A stretch of DNA of 64,000 nt. It comes from Lentisphaerae bacterium RIFOXYA12_64_32 (GTDB lineage: Bacteria > Verrucomicrobiota > Lentisphaeria > Oligosphaerales > YB12-FULL-65-16). The stretch's first letter is position 1. Each line of letters begins with the position of its first letter. Below, one piece after another: positions 51,303 through 60,482 of this stretch. The stretch is taken from contig MHBL01000402.1 in the NCBI GenBank assembly GCA_001803235.1, positions 16,599 through 80,598 of the forward strand, read 5' to 3'. Both the position numbers and the translations under genes were made by a program. The notes beneath the pieces are model-generated. The model made no database searches. It saw only the letters and a program-made list of their open reading frames with translations, and was not told the DNA's origin.

Positions 51303-52162
51303 GGCGCCTTTCCTTCCGCAGACCTGACGAACCCAAGATTCTCGTTCATCTGTACGATGTGGGCGGCAATCGCTTCGTGCAGAGCCTGCCGTTCCTCGGC
51401 CAGGCGCGTCACCTGCCGCACCAATTCCTCTCGCTCTTGCTGCTGTGCGATGAGCAAATCCGCCCCCGACGCACGCGTCAGCAAACTCCCCAGTCGGTCG
51501 AGCAGAACTCGCCACAACAGGGCCACCCCCGCCGTGACCGCGTAGGCCCCGGCTACCTGGATCGTTTCAAGGACGGTCATGGCTTCACCGCACTCCTGCA
51601 GAAAGACCTTCTGCAGGACGGCGAAAACGATCCCCGAGATGGTGGCATACACGCTGACCAGTCTGGAGGAGAGTATGACCGTCAGCACCGTAAAAGTCAA
51701 ACTGCCAGCCACGGCCACCCGCACGTCCCCTGAGATCAACGACAGACTGACGGGAATCAAGAACGGATTGACGGCGACCTGCACCAGCGTGACAAATCGG
51801 CGTGCCTCGCCCTTGCTGAACAGTTGGTTTACGCAACCGGCCACCCACCAGACGATCTGCACCGAAAGCACAAACCACAGGCGCGGGTCACCCTTGACCG
51901 CCCCGATGTGCTGGGCCAGAAGGGCGCCTCCCGCCACGATGAACAGGGCATGGATGACCAGGTGCGCACCGTCCCTGGGCCGAAGCCAGGTCGGGTAGAA
52001 CCTCGCGCCCGGTGCCAGCGCCGCGGCAATGGCCCCGGTCTCGTCGTTGGCCGGAATGATGCCGGTGGTGGGCTTCCGCAGCTTGACTTGGCCGGTGCCA
52101 GTCTGTTGGATCTGTCCGGTCCCGGTTTGCTTAACCTCTCCGGTGTTACTCTGTTGCTCCAT
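51299..52162 (-). CDS. Multi-TM membrane protein with C-terminal coiled coil
   Basis: The 287-aa protein has a short repetitive N-terminus (QTGTGQIQQTGTGQVK), about six hydrophobic segments between residues 65 and 215, and a cytoplasmic coiled coil (LIAQQQEREELVRQVTRLAE, then RQALHEAIAAHIVQ). Its stop overlaps the kinase start as ATGA, so it may act as the sensor for that kinase. No known family. Confidence 0.65.
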   Translation of the reverse strand: MEQQSNTGEVKQTGTGQIQQTGTGQVKLRKPTTGIIPANDETGAIAAALAPGARFYPTWLRPRDGAHLVIHALFIVAGGALLAQHIGAVKGDPRLWFVLSVQIVWWVAGCVNQLFSKGEARRFVTLVQVAVNPFLIPVSLSLISGDVRVAVAGSLTFTVLTVILSSRLVSVYATISGIVFAVLQKVFLQECGEAMTVLETIQVAGAYAVTAGVALLWRVLLDRLGSLLTRASGADLLIAQQQEREELVRQVTRLAEERQALHEAIAAHIVQMNENLGFVRSAEGKAP

Positions 52163-52263
52163 GGGCAAGGTCCTCCAACGGCTGTCGCCTCCGCGTGGCA
52201 TGTCGCGGCATGCACTAGGGTTGTCAGTTGCACGTCTCGAGACGGCGCACCATCGCGCCGCCG

Positions 52264-54519
52264 TTACTTGACGAAGAACAGAAAGAAGACGAAGACCAGC
52301 AACAGGAACGGCAGCACCGCGATCAGGTAGCCCCAGCCGCCGGACCCGACGATGGCCAGCACAATCACCAGGAAGCAGAATACCGAACTGACGCGAAACC
52401 ACGCCGAAATGCCAGTGCCCTCGGGGAGCTTCGGCAGGACAGGCGACACACCGAGCGGCGCCTGGGCAAGCTCCTGCCGCTCGCGGTTCAGCACCTCGGC
52501 AATACGGCCCCGGGCGCGGCACAGACGTTCCTCATGGCGTGGATCGATGCCGGTGGCCTCGGCGAAATCGGCCAGCGCCAGTTCGAGTTCCACCATGGCC
52601 TCGCGGCGACTGTCGTCCGGGGCAATGGCAAAGAACCGCGACAGGTCGTCCCGCAGACCCAAGAGGCGTATTCCCTGTTCGGCGCGTTTTTCACCGCGTC
52701 GGCTCAACACTTCGGCGAGGTGCCGCCGCACCGGGTCGGCGGATGGTTTGCTGAGTTTGGCAAGGACTTTTCGCAGGAGGTCTACGGCCCGGTCCCAATT
52801 CCCTTTTTCCATGGCGATGTACGCGTTGCCCAACATCTGCTGCATTTTGCGCGGCAGCCCCAAGAACCCCAGTTCGGCTTCGCGCAACAGACGCCGGCCG
52901 CGGGCGACGTGCTCCTGATACTCCGTAAAGCCGACCCGCACGGCTTCCTGCAGGTCTGCGATGCTTTCCTCCAGTACGTCGGTGGTCTGCTTGCCGGGCG
53001 GCATGCCGCCCTGTCGGATATCGGCTTCGATCTGGCCCAGCCGCCGCAGCCCGCGCTGGGCCAGGAACCTGCCCAAGGCCAGCTCGATCGCCGGCCCCGG
53101 CACCACCCGGGCGGCCCGACGCAGGAACTGGATGGCGCTGTCGAGGCTGGAGACGGACATCGCCTGGGCGCAGTCCGTGCAGACCCCGACGATCTCAGTG
53201 GCAATCTGCCGACGCGTGTCATCGGTGGGTGAATCGGCCAAGGCCTCTTCGCAAGCCTTCAAACCCTGTTGCCACTCCCCATCTCTAAGGGACGCGCAGG
53301 CGAGGACGCTGCGGGCCTTGGCCCGCAGACCGCGGATCTCGGGCGTCTGTTGCTCGGTGGGCGGCAGTGCCGCCAACGCCTCCATCGCTTCCTGGCCGCG
53401 GCCGTTGTCGACCAGGGCTGCAATGGTGCCGTACGGCGAAAGCCGGGTGCGAACCCTCGACAAAGGAAGGGATTCCGGATGGCGGCGGAATTCCGCCTCC
53501 ACCGCCGAACGGACGCGCTCCAGGAGGCCCAGTTGCGACAGAAGCAGTTTGCCGCAGGAAACCCGGTGCCCGTTCAGGGCCAGTCCCGCCGCGGTCATGT
53601 CGAGCGCGAGCGTGAACTCCCGGTCCGCTGCCTCGCCGACAGATGCATAGAGGGCCTCCAACTCGGCAAGGGCCGCGGCAGGCACGGCAAACGGCGGTTC
53701 GGCAACCCCCGTCTCCCCGGAGGGCGGTGCCGCCGCGGAGGCGCCCTGCGCCGCAGAGCCGTCCGTGTTCGTGCCCAGCCAGAAACCCGGATCGGCAAAC
53801 CGTTGCGCGGGGGCGCGGAACCAAGCGAAGAGGTGGTCCTGGGCCTGAGTGCACAACCGGCGGGCTTGGGCGCGGTTGACGCTGCACCGGTCCATCCAGA
53901 AGCCTTCGGTGGCGAGCACATGCCCCCAGCAACCGATGCTGTTCCACCACATTTCCCGCACTGGGGGTGCGGAGTGGATACAGTCTCGCTGCCACGGACA
54001 GCGCTCGAAGCGGCAGGTGTCCGTACCCGGCTTGCAGTCCCGGCCTTCGATGGTTGCGAGCTGCAGCAGCAGATCGCGCGGGCTCAACGGCATTTCGGGG
54101 ACGCCGTCCTTGATGGCGATTTGGCGCCACATTGACATGAGGCGCCACTCTTGGTGCACAGCCCACCAGTACCAGAGCAACCCGACCGTGTGCGCCAGCC
54201 CAGGAGCCGGGAATCCGGCCCGCAGTTGCGCCGTCCAGCGGGCTGCGGTTTCCGCGCGGTTGGGCACCGCCAGCGCCGCTGGCGTCTCCAAGGGATTGGG
54301 GTCGAGTCGCCTGAGGATCGCGTCGTCGTAGTAGAAGAAATCCAGCAAGCCACGCGCCCCGGGATCCTCGAGGCTGGCCTTGGCGGCTCTCACGATGTCC
54401 CACGGCACGCCACGCCCGATGGCCGCGGAAACCGCGGCGGCGATGGCCTCCGGCTTCGTGTCCGCCGCAATGCCGAGGACGTCGTAGGCGGTCAGATCCC
54501 GATGGAACGGGTCTTTCAT
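52264..54519 (-). CDS. J-like/TPR protein with C-terminal membrane anchor
   Basis: The 751-aa protein starts with a segment like a degenerate J-domain (DLTAYDVLGIAADTKPEAIA) lacking the HPD motif. A Cys/Trp-rich region (about 150-215, CKPGTDTCRFERCPWQRDC) comes next, then TPR-like helices (about 300-650). At the C-terminus two hydrophobic segments (CFLVIVLAIVGSGGWGYLIA and VLPFLLLVFVFFLFF) anchor it in the membrane. No enzyme motif. It heads the operon with a multi-TM protein, kinase and sigma-54 activator, 101 bases before the next gene. Confidence 0.6.
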   Translation of the reverse strand: MKDPFHRDLTAYDVLGIAADTKPEAIAAAVSAAIGRGVPWDIVRAAKASLEDPGARGLLDFFYYDDAILRRLDPNPLETPAALAVPNRAETAARWTAQLRAGFPAPGLAHTVGLLWYWWAVHQEWRLMSMWRQIAIKDGVPEMPLSPRDLLLQLATIEGRDCKPGTDTCRFERCPWQRDCIHSAPPVREMWWNSIGCWGHVLATEGFWMDRCSVNRAQARRLCTQAQDHLFAWFRAPAQRFADPGFWLGTNTDGSAAQGASAAAPPSGETGVAEPPFAVPAAALAELEALYASVGEAADREFTLALDMTAAGLALNGHRVSCGKLLLSQLGLLERVRSAVEAEFRRHPESLPLSRVRTRLSPYGTIAALVDNGRGQEAMEALAALPPTEQQTPEIRGLRAKARSVLACASLRDGEWQQGLKACEEALADSPTDDTRRQIATEIVGVCTDCAQAMSVSSLDSAIQFLRRAARVVPGPAIELALGRFLAQRGLRRLGQIEADIRQGGMPPGKQTTDVLEESIADLQEAVRVGFTEYQEHVARGRRLLREAELGFLGLPRKMQQMLGNAYIAMEKGNWDRAVDLLRKVLAKLSKPSADPVRRHLAEVLSRRGEKRAEQGIRLLGLRDDLSRFFAIAPDDSRREAMVELELALADFAEATGIDPRHEERLCRARGRIAEVLNRERQELAQAPLGVSPVLPKLPEGTGISAWFRVSSVFCFLVIVLAIVGSGGWGYLIAVLPFLLLVFVFFLFFVK

Positions 54520-54719
54520 AGACTTAGGAATTACTCAGGTTGCGTGGGTTGTGGGCTTTCAGGCCAGGTGGCCATCGCCAGTCAACGCTTCGGGCTCCCC
54601 GGTGGTGCAAGACGGCCCTTTCATCGGCCGAGTCAAACGCTCCAGGTCGCGCGCCGGTGTGCATCGCTATGGTTTTCAGTCTGTCTACCTTACAGTCTGC
54701 CACTTAGAATAAGCCGAGT

Positions 54720-54736
54720 ACGCAGTTTTCGCACCA
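54720..54736 (-). promoter_or_regulatory. Sigma-54 promoter of the J-like/TPR operon
   Basis: On the minus strand TGGTGCGAAAACTGCGT has GG-N10-GC and the shared CTGCGT. The start near 54710 leaves a leader of about 190 bases. Confidence 0.5.
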
Positions 54737-54809
54737 GCGCACCCCGCGGTGTCTACCGTGTCGGCCGCGGTCCAGGTGTCGCGACGGGACCTCACGTGTC
54801 GATGGCGGA

Positions 54810-54826
54810 TGTCAGATTTCCTGACA
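54810..54826. promoter_or_regulatory. Possible enhancer (activator-binding) palindrome
   Basis: TGTCAG and CTGACA separated by 5 bases form a perfect dyad. It lies about 100-115 bases upstream of the predicted minus-strand start, the usual distance for a sigma-54 activator site. I found no second copy near the other promoters, so the link to an activator is weak. Confidence 0.3.
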
Positions 54827-55189
54827 ACAACTCCGTCGCGCGGCCACTCCGACCGGCGCCTGGTGTCGTCGGCCGGGCGGTCGGGGAAGATAACGACCTG
54901 TGCGGGCAAATCCTGAGAGAGAAAAGGGCCCGCCATGGCTGCCAGGATGCACCCGTTCGTAGTGGGCTCGCAGCGCGCGGAACAACGTGGAGCGCCAAAA
55001 GCCCATCTGGCGTGTCACGGCGAAGTTTCGCAACGAAGCCGGGCGTGTGGCGACGGCGGGGTGCGGGGATGGTGTCTTGCCCGGCGGGTGCGCCGCCGGG
55101 ACTGCGACACCACTACAAGCGGTGCCGCGGTCGGATTCAATCGCACGGGTCGCCTTTTTTGCGCCTGACAGGCCGAGATGGTTCGTGCG

Positions 55190-55206
55190 TGGCCCGCTTT
55201 CTGCGT
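55190..55206 (+). promoter_or_regulatory. Sigma-54 promoter of the fliF operon
   Basis: TGGCCCGCTTTCTGCGT has GG-N10-GC and the shared CTGCGT. The predicted start near 55216 is 44 bases before ATG 55260, and GGAGGT at 55243 lies properly in the leader. Confidence 0.6.
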
Positions 55207-55259
55207 AACCGTCGCGAAAGACAATCCCAGCCGACAAAGGACCGGAGGTACAGCAGCCC

Positions 55260-56870
55260 ATGAACGGACTGATTGAGAACTTCCTTTATGTCTGCGGCGA
55301 AATCTGGAAAAGCATCGGCCTGACGCAACGCGTCAGCATTATTATGATCGGACTGCTGGGGGCTGCGGCCCTCGCGGTCTTGATCTACCTGGGTACCCGC
55401 CCCAACTGGCAGGTCCTCTACAGTCGTTTGGACAGTGACACCGCCGCCGAAGTCTACGCCCTGGTCCGTGACGAGAATGTACCGGTGCGTCTGCGCGACT
55501 CGGGAACCACCATTCTGGTTCCGTTCGAGAAGGTCAACGACCTGCGACTGAAGGCCGCCAAAGCCGGGATTCGAGTCCAGGACAAGGGCTCGGGCTGGGA
55601 ACTGTTCGACAATGTCAAGATCGGTCTCACCGAGATGCAGCAGCGAGTGGGCTACCAGCGTGCGCTGCAGGGCGAGATCCGGCGCATGATTCGCGAGATC
55701 CCCGGCGTCGAGGACGCAAAAGTGGTCGTGGTACTGCCGCAGCGCCGGGTTTTCAGGGCGGGCGAAAACGTGCGGCCGAAGGCCAGCGTGCTGCTGGCCA
55801 CCAAGCCCGGTTCCGACATGAGCCCCTCGCAGGTGGCGGGGATTCGCAACTTGGTGGCGAGCGCAGTGGAAGGCATGGAGATGGGTGACGTCACGGTGAC
55901 AGACCGTAACGGCCGCTTGCTGGCCCGCGCCGCGGGCGCCGACTCTGCCACTGCCGCCGACCCGGGCAGCCAGATGGAGATCCGGGAACAGATCGAGGTG
56001 TCGCTGCGCGAGAAGGCGGAGGCCATTCTCCGGCCTTTCACGGGCGACGATGCGGTTGTGGCCATGGTCACCGCGGACCTTGATTTCAGTGGTGAGGAGC
56101 GACAAGTCGAGACGTACGACAGCGAGAAGTCGGTCGTGCTGTCTGAAAAGGTCATCACGGAGGAGAACGCCAAGACCGGCAAGACGGCCGGCGGCGTGAC
56201 CGGCATCAGCTCCAATGTCGTGTCCGTCCGTAATCCCGAAGGGTCGGCGGCCGGCGGCGAAGTGAACAGTCAGAACCGGAAGACGATGGAGAACCAGTAC
56301 GCGGTCCCGAAGACCACCGAACGCATCAGTATCCATGGCCCCCGCATCCGCAGTCTCAGCGTGGCGGTCACGATCGCTCGCGCCGCGGCCGGCAAGGCGC
56401 GCAGCGCGGAGGAGATCGAGGGCTTCCGCCGCCTGGTCGCTTCGGCCGTCGGGGCCAGCATCGCCGTGGAGAGCGTCCGCAAGGACATGGTGACGGTGGT
56501 TGAACAGGAACTGCGCCTGCCGACGATGCCGCCGGCCGAAACGGGCGCGTTCACGGTTGCCGACCGTGTCATGGAACTGATTCAGAAGTACTCGGCGCTG
56601 CCGGCGTTGCGCTCCGTTCTGGGGATCCTGCTGCTGGCGGTGCTGTACTACCTGTTCGGCACGGCCTTCCGCCGCGACCAGGTCGAGCGTTACGACCTGC
56701 ACCGCGGCGCGGCAGCCGCGGCCGACATTTACAACGTCACTGCCGACCGTGTCGACGATACGAGCCTGGGCGGCGTGAAGAGGCCGGCGGACATGATCGC
56801 CGCCAAGGTCGAGAGCGACCCGTCCCTGGTGGCGGGTGTCATGCAGACGTGGATATCCAATACCAAGTGA
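55260..56870 (+). CDS. fliF: Flagellar MS-ring protein FliF
   Basis: The 536-aa protein has membrane segments near 24-45 and about 440-465 flanking the periplasmic domain. Ring-building motifs include WQVLYSRLDSDTAAEVYALV, RVGYQRALQGEIRRMIREIP and VVVVLPQRRVF. The C-terminus holds the FliG-binding tail (MIAAKVESDPSLVAGVMQTW). It forms the MS ring in the inner membrane. First gene of fliF-G-H-I-J-motE-fliK. Confidence 0.94.
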   Translation: MNGLIENFLYVCGEIWKSIGLTQRVSIIMIGLLGAAALAVLIYLGTRPNWQVLYSRLDSDTAAEVYALVRDENVPVRLRDSGTTILVPFEKVNDLRLKAAKAGIRVQDKGSGWELFDNVKIGLTEMQQRVGYQRALQGEIRRMIREIPGVEDAKVVVVLPQRRVFRAGENVRPKASVLLATKPGSDMSPSQVAGIRNLVASAVEGMEMGDVTVTDRNGRLLARAAGADSATAADPGSQMEIREQIEVSLREKAEAILRPFTGDDAVVAMVTADLDFSGEERQVETYDSEKSVVLSEKVITEENAKTGKTAGGVTGISSNVVSVRNPEGSAAGGEVNSQNRKTMENQYAVPKTTERISIHGPRIRSLSVAVTIARAAAGKARSAEEIEGFRRLVASAVGASIAVESVRKDMVTVVEQELRLPTMPPAETGAFTVADRVMELIQKYSALPALRSVLGILLLAVLYYLFGTAFRRDQVERYDLHRGAAAAADIYNVTADRVDDTSLGGVKRPADMIAAKVESDPSLVAGVMQTWISNTK

Positions 56871-56976
56871 TCGCAGGGCGGCCCGGCGCAGGGCTTGCGG
56901 GCCTTGAATCCGCGAACCATCGAGCGTCTTGCCGCAGTTCCGGAAAAGCCACTTCAACTCTGGTGCGGGTGCTGAC

Positions 56977-57987
56977 GTGAAGAGTGACCCAGAGGCCGAT
57001 GCCAGGCGCAAAGCCGCCATCATCCTGACCGGAATGGAACGCAAGTGCGCGGTACGCATTCTGCGGTCCTTGCCCGTTGACTTGGTGCTGGACCTGGCCG
57101 AGGAGATCCAGCGGTTGCCCGAGGTCTCCATGGAGGAACGGGACAACGTCTTTCGCGAGTTCAACGGCCTCCTGCAGCAAGGGGTCAGTCCGCGCGGCGG
57201 TACGGAAGTGGCCCGAGCCCTGCTTCAGGAAGCCGTGGGCGATGCCAAAGCGAAGGAGGCACTGAGCCGGGGCGCGCACCAGCCGTTTGCCGCCATCGCC
57301 GACGTCAACGAAGAAGACCTCGCCGCGATTCTCAGCAAGGAACAGCCCGCCGTGACCGCGCTGATCCTGGCGTTCCTGCCGCCCAAGAAAACCGCCGCCA
57401 TCATGATTCACCTTGACACCGACACCCGCGCGGAGGTGATCAGCCGCCTGGTGGACGCGCGCAACGCGGACCCGGATACGGCCGCCCGCATTGAGAAGGT
57501 GTTCGTGCAGAAAGTCTCTTCTCTACTGAAAAAGAGCAAAGGTGGGGAACGGACCAACAACCTCGGCGGGCCCAAGTTCATCGCCAATGTCCTGCAGCAC
57601 ATTGACCGCGAGATGGAGGAACAGCTCCTCAAGGTGATCCAGGAAGTCTCCGCCGAAAAGGCCACCGCCGTCCGCGACCTGATGTTCACGTTCGAAGACA
57701 TCGTGCGCCTGAGCGATGCCGACGTCCAGAAAGTGCTGCGCCAGGTGTCGACCGACAAGCTGACGATCGCGCTGAAAGGCGTGCCCCCGAACATTTTCGA
57801 CAAGATTTCGAACAACATGTCCAAGCACGCCCGGGAATCGCTGCTCGAGGAAATGGAGTTGCTCGGAAAGGTCAAGCTCAGTCAGCAGCAGGAGGAACAG
57901 CGTAACCTGGTCAACGTCATTCGCGCCCTGGAGGCGGCCGGCGAGATCACTCTGCATGCCGGACAGGAGGACGAGGTCTATGTCTAG
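56977..57987 (+). CDS. fliG: Flagellar motor switch protein FliG
   Basis: The 336-aa product from GTG 56977 matches FliG length and the typical N-terminus (RRKAAIILTGMERKCAVRIL). A TTG at 56929 would add 16 unlikely residues. The C-terminal torque domain shows VRDLMFTFEDIVRLSDADVQ, LRQVSTDKLTIALKG and NNMSKHARESLLEEMELLG. The middle-domain EHPQ motif reads EQPA here. It transmits torque from MotA to the rotor. It overlaps fliH by 8 bases. Confidence 0.93.
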   Translation: MKSDPEADARRKAAIILTGMERKCAVRILRSLPVDLVLDLAEEIQRLPEVSMEERDNVFREFNGLLQQGVSPRGGTEVARALLQEAVGDAKAKEALSRGAHQPFAAIADVNEEDLAAILSKEQPAVTALILAFLPPKKTAAIMIHLDTDTRAEVISRLVDARNADPDTAARIEKVFVQKVSSLLKKSKGGERTNNLGGPKFIANVLQHIDREMEEQLLKVIQEVSAEKATAVRDLMFTFEDIVRLSDADVQKVLRQVSTDKLTIALKGVPPNIFDKISNNMSKHARESLLEEMELLGKVKLSQQQEEQRNLVNVIRALEAAGEITLHAGQEDEVYV

Positions 57988-58609
57988 CCAGACCGGGATG
58001 GGACGGCTCCACCTGCTTGCCCGGAGCCCCCAGGCGCATGTCATCATGCGCCGCGGCACCGCCGGAACGGGTGCGCACGGCGCTGACGTCGACAAGGAAC
58101 CGTTGCCCGAGGGCTACCAAAAGGGGTTCGATGAGGGGCGTCGCCAAAGCTTGGCCGAGCTCGAACCGCGGGTTCGCGAGCTCGAGGCCGAGAACGTCCG
58201 GGTCGCGCGTCAACTGCCCGGCGCGTTGTCAGCGTGCATCTCCGGCCTCAGAGGACAAGCGCGCGAAGAGGCGGTTCGCCTGGCCCAGCTGATTGCCGAA
58301 GCCGTCCTGCGTGCCGAGCCCTGCCGCCGTGCCCTGCTGCAAAGCGCCGTGGAAGAGGCCATGGAACTGCTCGGGCCCACAACGGGCCTGCGTTTGCGTG
58401 TCCACCCCGGAGATGCACCGTTGCTGCAGCCGCCGGGGGGAGTGGCGTTGCCGTCCGATATCGCCATCGTGTCCGATTCGACACTGAAACCGGGTGACGC
58501 CGTTCTGGAAACACCCGAACGTGGACTGCTTGTGGCCAGCCTGCCGGTGCGCCTGGAGGCGCTGTCGGCGCAGATTTCCGGGAAACTGACGGAATTGAGA
58601 AACACTTGA
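57980..58609 (+). CDS. fliH: Flagellar export regulator FliH
   Basis: The 209-aa product (ATG 57980, GGAGG nearby) has YQKGFDEGRRQSLAELEPRV, a coiled middle, and the C-terminal FliH/YscL-type domain (AREEAVRLAQLIAEAVLRAE, DIAIVSDSTLKPGDAVLETP). It inhibits and positions the FliI ATPase at the export gate. Located between fliG and fliI as usual. Confidence 0.8.
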   Translation: MSSQTGMGRLHLLARSPQAHVIMRRGTAGTGAHGADVDKEPLPEGYQKGFDEGRRQSLAELEPRVRELEAENVRVARQLPGALSACISGLRGQAREEAVRLAQLIAEAVLRAEPCRRALLQSAVEEAMELLGPTTGLRLRVHPGDAPLLQPPGGVALPSDIAIVSDSTLKPGDAVLETPERGLLVASLPVRLEALSAQISGKLTELRNT

Positions 58610-58670
58610 CCTCGCGGGGTCGCACCCCACCCGGGGGCAACGCGAGGCAGCACGTCGCGATGGCCCGATC

Positions 58671-60014
58671 ATGACAGAACTCAAACTCCAGTGCGCCCCC
58701 CTGACCGGTCTGGCGGATCACTTCTGCGACACCGTGCGGGGCCGCACGATCACCTCGGTCGGCGAGGTCCGGCAGTTCGCCGGCTTGGCGGTGGAGTCCT
58801 GTGGACCGATCGTGAGCGTCGGTGATCTGGTGACGCTGCGGCCGCGCTCAACCGCGGCGGCGCCCGTTCTCGGCGAAGTTGTGGGGTTCAGAGACCACCG
58901 CGTCCTGATCATGCCCTTGGAGGCTGTGGAAGGAATCCGACGTGGCGACCGTGTCGAACCGGCCAATGAGGGCTTCCGCGTGCCGGTGGGGCGCAGTCTG
59001 CTCGGTCGGGTCCTGGACCCGCTGCTGCGGCCGCTCGACGGCCTGCCCCCGCCCGTGCCTGAGGCGATGTGGCCTCTGCGCCGTCCACCGCCGCACTCCG
59101 TGTCGCGACCGCGCATCGTCGAACCGTTGCTGACGGGAGTTCGGGCCGTGGACGCGGCGATCCCGTGCGGGCGCGGCCAGCGCATGGGGATCTTTGCCGG
59201 CAGCGGTGTGGGCAAGAGCTCGCTTCTGGGCATGATCTGCAGGTACTCCAGCGCCGATGTCAACGTGGTGGCCCTGATCGGAGAGCGCGGCAAGGAAGTC
59301 CGCGAGTTCATCGAGGAATCCCTGGGCGACAGGGGGCTGGCGAAGACCACCGTGGTGGTAGCCACCTCGGACCGGCCCGCGCTGCAGCGGGTCAAAGGCG
59401 CAGAGGCCGCCATGTCTCTGGCGGAATATTTCCGCGACCAGGGCCTGAACGTGCTGTTCGTCATGGACTCCGTCACGCGCTATGCCATGGCGCAACGCGA
59501 GATCGGACTGGCTGCCGGTGAACCGCCGACGACCAAAGGGTATACGCCGTCGGTCTTCGCCTTGCTGCCGCGCCTGCTGGAGCGAGCCGGCACCAGCGAG
59601 AAGGGCAGCATCACGGCGTTCTTCACCGTGCTGGTGGAGGGCGACGACATGGACGAGCCGATCTCTGACGCGGTGCGCAGCATCGTCGACGGGCACATCG
59701 TGCTGACGCGGGTGCTGGCCGACCGCGGGCACTACCCGCCGGTCGATGTGCTGGCCAGTGTCAGCCGCGTGATGAACAACGTGACGTCCGCCGAACACCG
59801 TGCCCTGGCACGGGAACTGCGAAAAATGCTCGCGGTGTACCGCAGGTTCGAGGACATTGTGACCATCGGAGCCTACTCGCCAGGCAGCAACCCGGAACTG
59901 GACCGGGCCCTGGCCCTGAAACCGCAACTGGACCGGTTCCTGTGTCAGAGTCTGGAAGAATCAATCCCCTGGGCTGAGACGGTCGCGGCATTCAAGAGGA
60001 TCCTGACGACATGA
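58671..60014 (+). CDS. fliI: Flagellar export ATPase FliI
   Basis: The 447-aa protein has Walker A AGSGVGKSSLLG, GERGKEVREFIEESLGDRGL, and Walker B VLFVMDSVTRYA. The F1-beta-like C-terminal domain carries SISDAVRS-type ISDAVRSIVDGHIVL and ERAGTSEKGSITAFFTVL. It energises the flagellar type III export apparatus. Its end overlaps fliJ by 4 bases. Confidence 0.95.
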   Translation: MTELKLQCAPLTGLADHFCDTVRGRTITSVGEVRQFAGLAVESCGPIVSVGDLVTLRPRSTAAAPVLGEVVGFRDHRVLIMPLEAVEGIRRGDRVEPANEGFRVPVGRSLLGRVLDPLLRPLDGLPPPVPEAMWPLRRPPPHSVSRPRIVEPLLTGVRAVDAAIPCGRGQRMGIFAGSGVGKSSLLGMICRYSSADVNVVALIGERGKEVREFIEESLGDRGLAKTTVVVATSDRPALQRVKGAEAAMSLAEYFRDQGLNVLFVMDSVTRYAMAQREIGLAAGEPPTTKGYTPSVFALLPRLLERAGTSEKGSITAFFTVLVEGDDMDEPISDAVRSIVDGHIVLTRVLADRGHYPPVDVLASVSRVMNNVTSAEHRALARELRKMLAVYRRFEDIVTIGAYSPGSNPELDRALALKPQLDRFLCQSLEESIPWAETVAAFKRILTT

Positions 60015-60457
60015 AGCGTTTTCAGTACACCCTTGAAGGCGTGCTCTCGTTCCGACGCCAGGAAGAAGAGCGTTGCCAGGCGGAACTGGCGGCGGCGCTT
60101 CGTCGGCTGGAAACGGAACGGCAACGGCAGCGGCAGATCGAGGACGCCATCCATCGGGCGCTGCAGACCCGGATTCAGACGCCCCCGACGACCGCGGGCG
60201 ACCTGTTGCAGTGGGACCGTTACATGGGGCGGCAGCGGGCGGCTCTCGACGCGCAGGCCGCCGTCGTCGCTACCGCGGCGGCAACCGTCGAGACCCGGCG
60301 CCAGGAACTCCTGGCGGCCAGGGTTGAGGTCCGCAAACTCGAGAAGCACCGAGAGCGCCGGCATGACGAGTGGGCCTTGGCTGCGCGGCGTCAAGACCAA
60401 CAGCGCCTGGACGAGATCGGGACCCTGATGACCCATTGGAAGGCACGGGCCGTCTAG
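60011..60457 (+). CDS. fliJ: Flagellar export chaperone FliJ
   Basis: The 148-aa protein is a long coiled coil (FQYTLEGVLSFRRQEEERCQ, then LETERQRQRQIEDAIHRAL and EVRKLEKHRERRHDEW), the form and position of FliJ, which couples FliI to the export gate. It starts inside the fliI stop (ATGA). Confidence 0.8.
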   Translation: MKRFQYTLEGVLSFRRQEEERCQAELAAALRRLETERQRQRQIEDAIHRALQTRIQTPPTTAGDLLQWDRYMGRQRAALDAQAAVVATAAATVETRRQELLAARVEVRKLEKHRERRHDEWALAARRQDQQRLDEIGTLMTHWKARAV

Positions 60458-60482
60458 CCCGGAAAAACCGAGATGTGCTTCT

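Larger units (their letters stand above)
54520..55259. promoter_or_regulatory. 740-base divergent control region between two flagellar operons
   Basis: No convincing gene lies here. It carries the sigma-54 sites of both flanking operons (54720-54736 minus, 55190-55206 plus) and an inverted repeat TGTCAG-N5-CTGACA at 54810-54826. A run of T (55154-55159) lies upstream of the fliF promoter. Open stretches on both strands are GC-driven and have no start signals. Confidence 0.5.
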
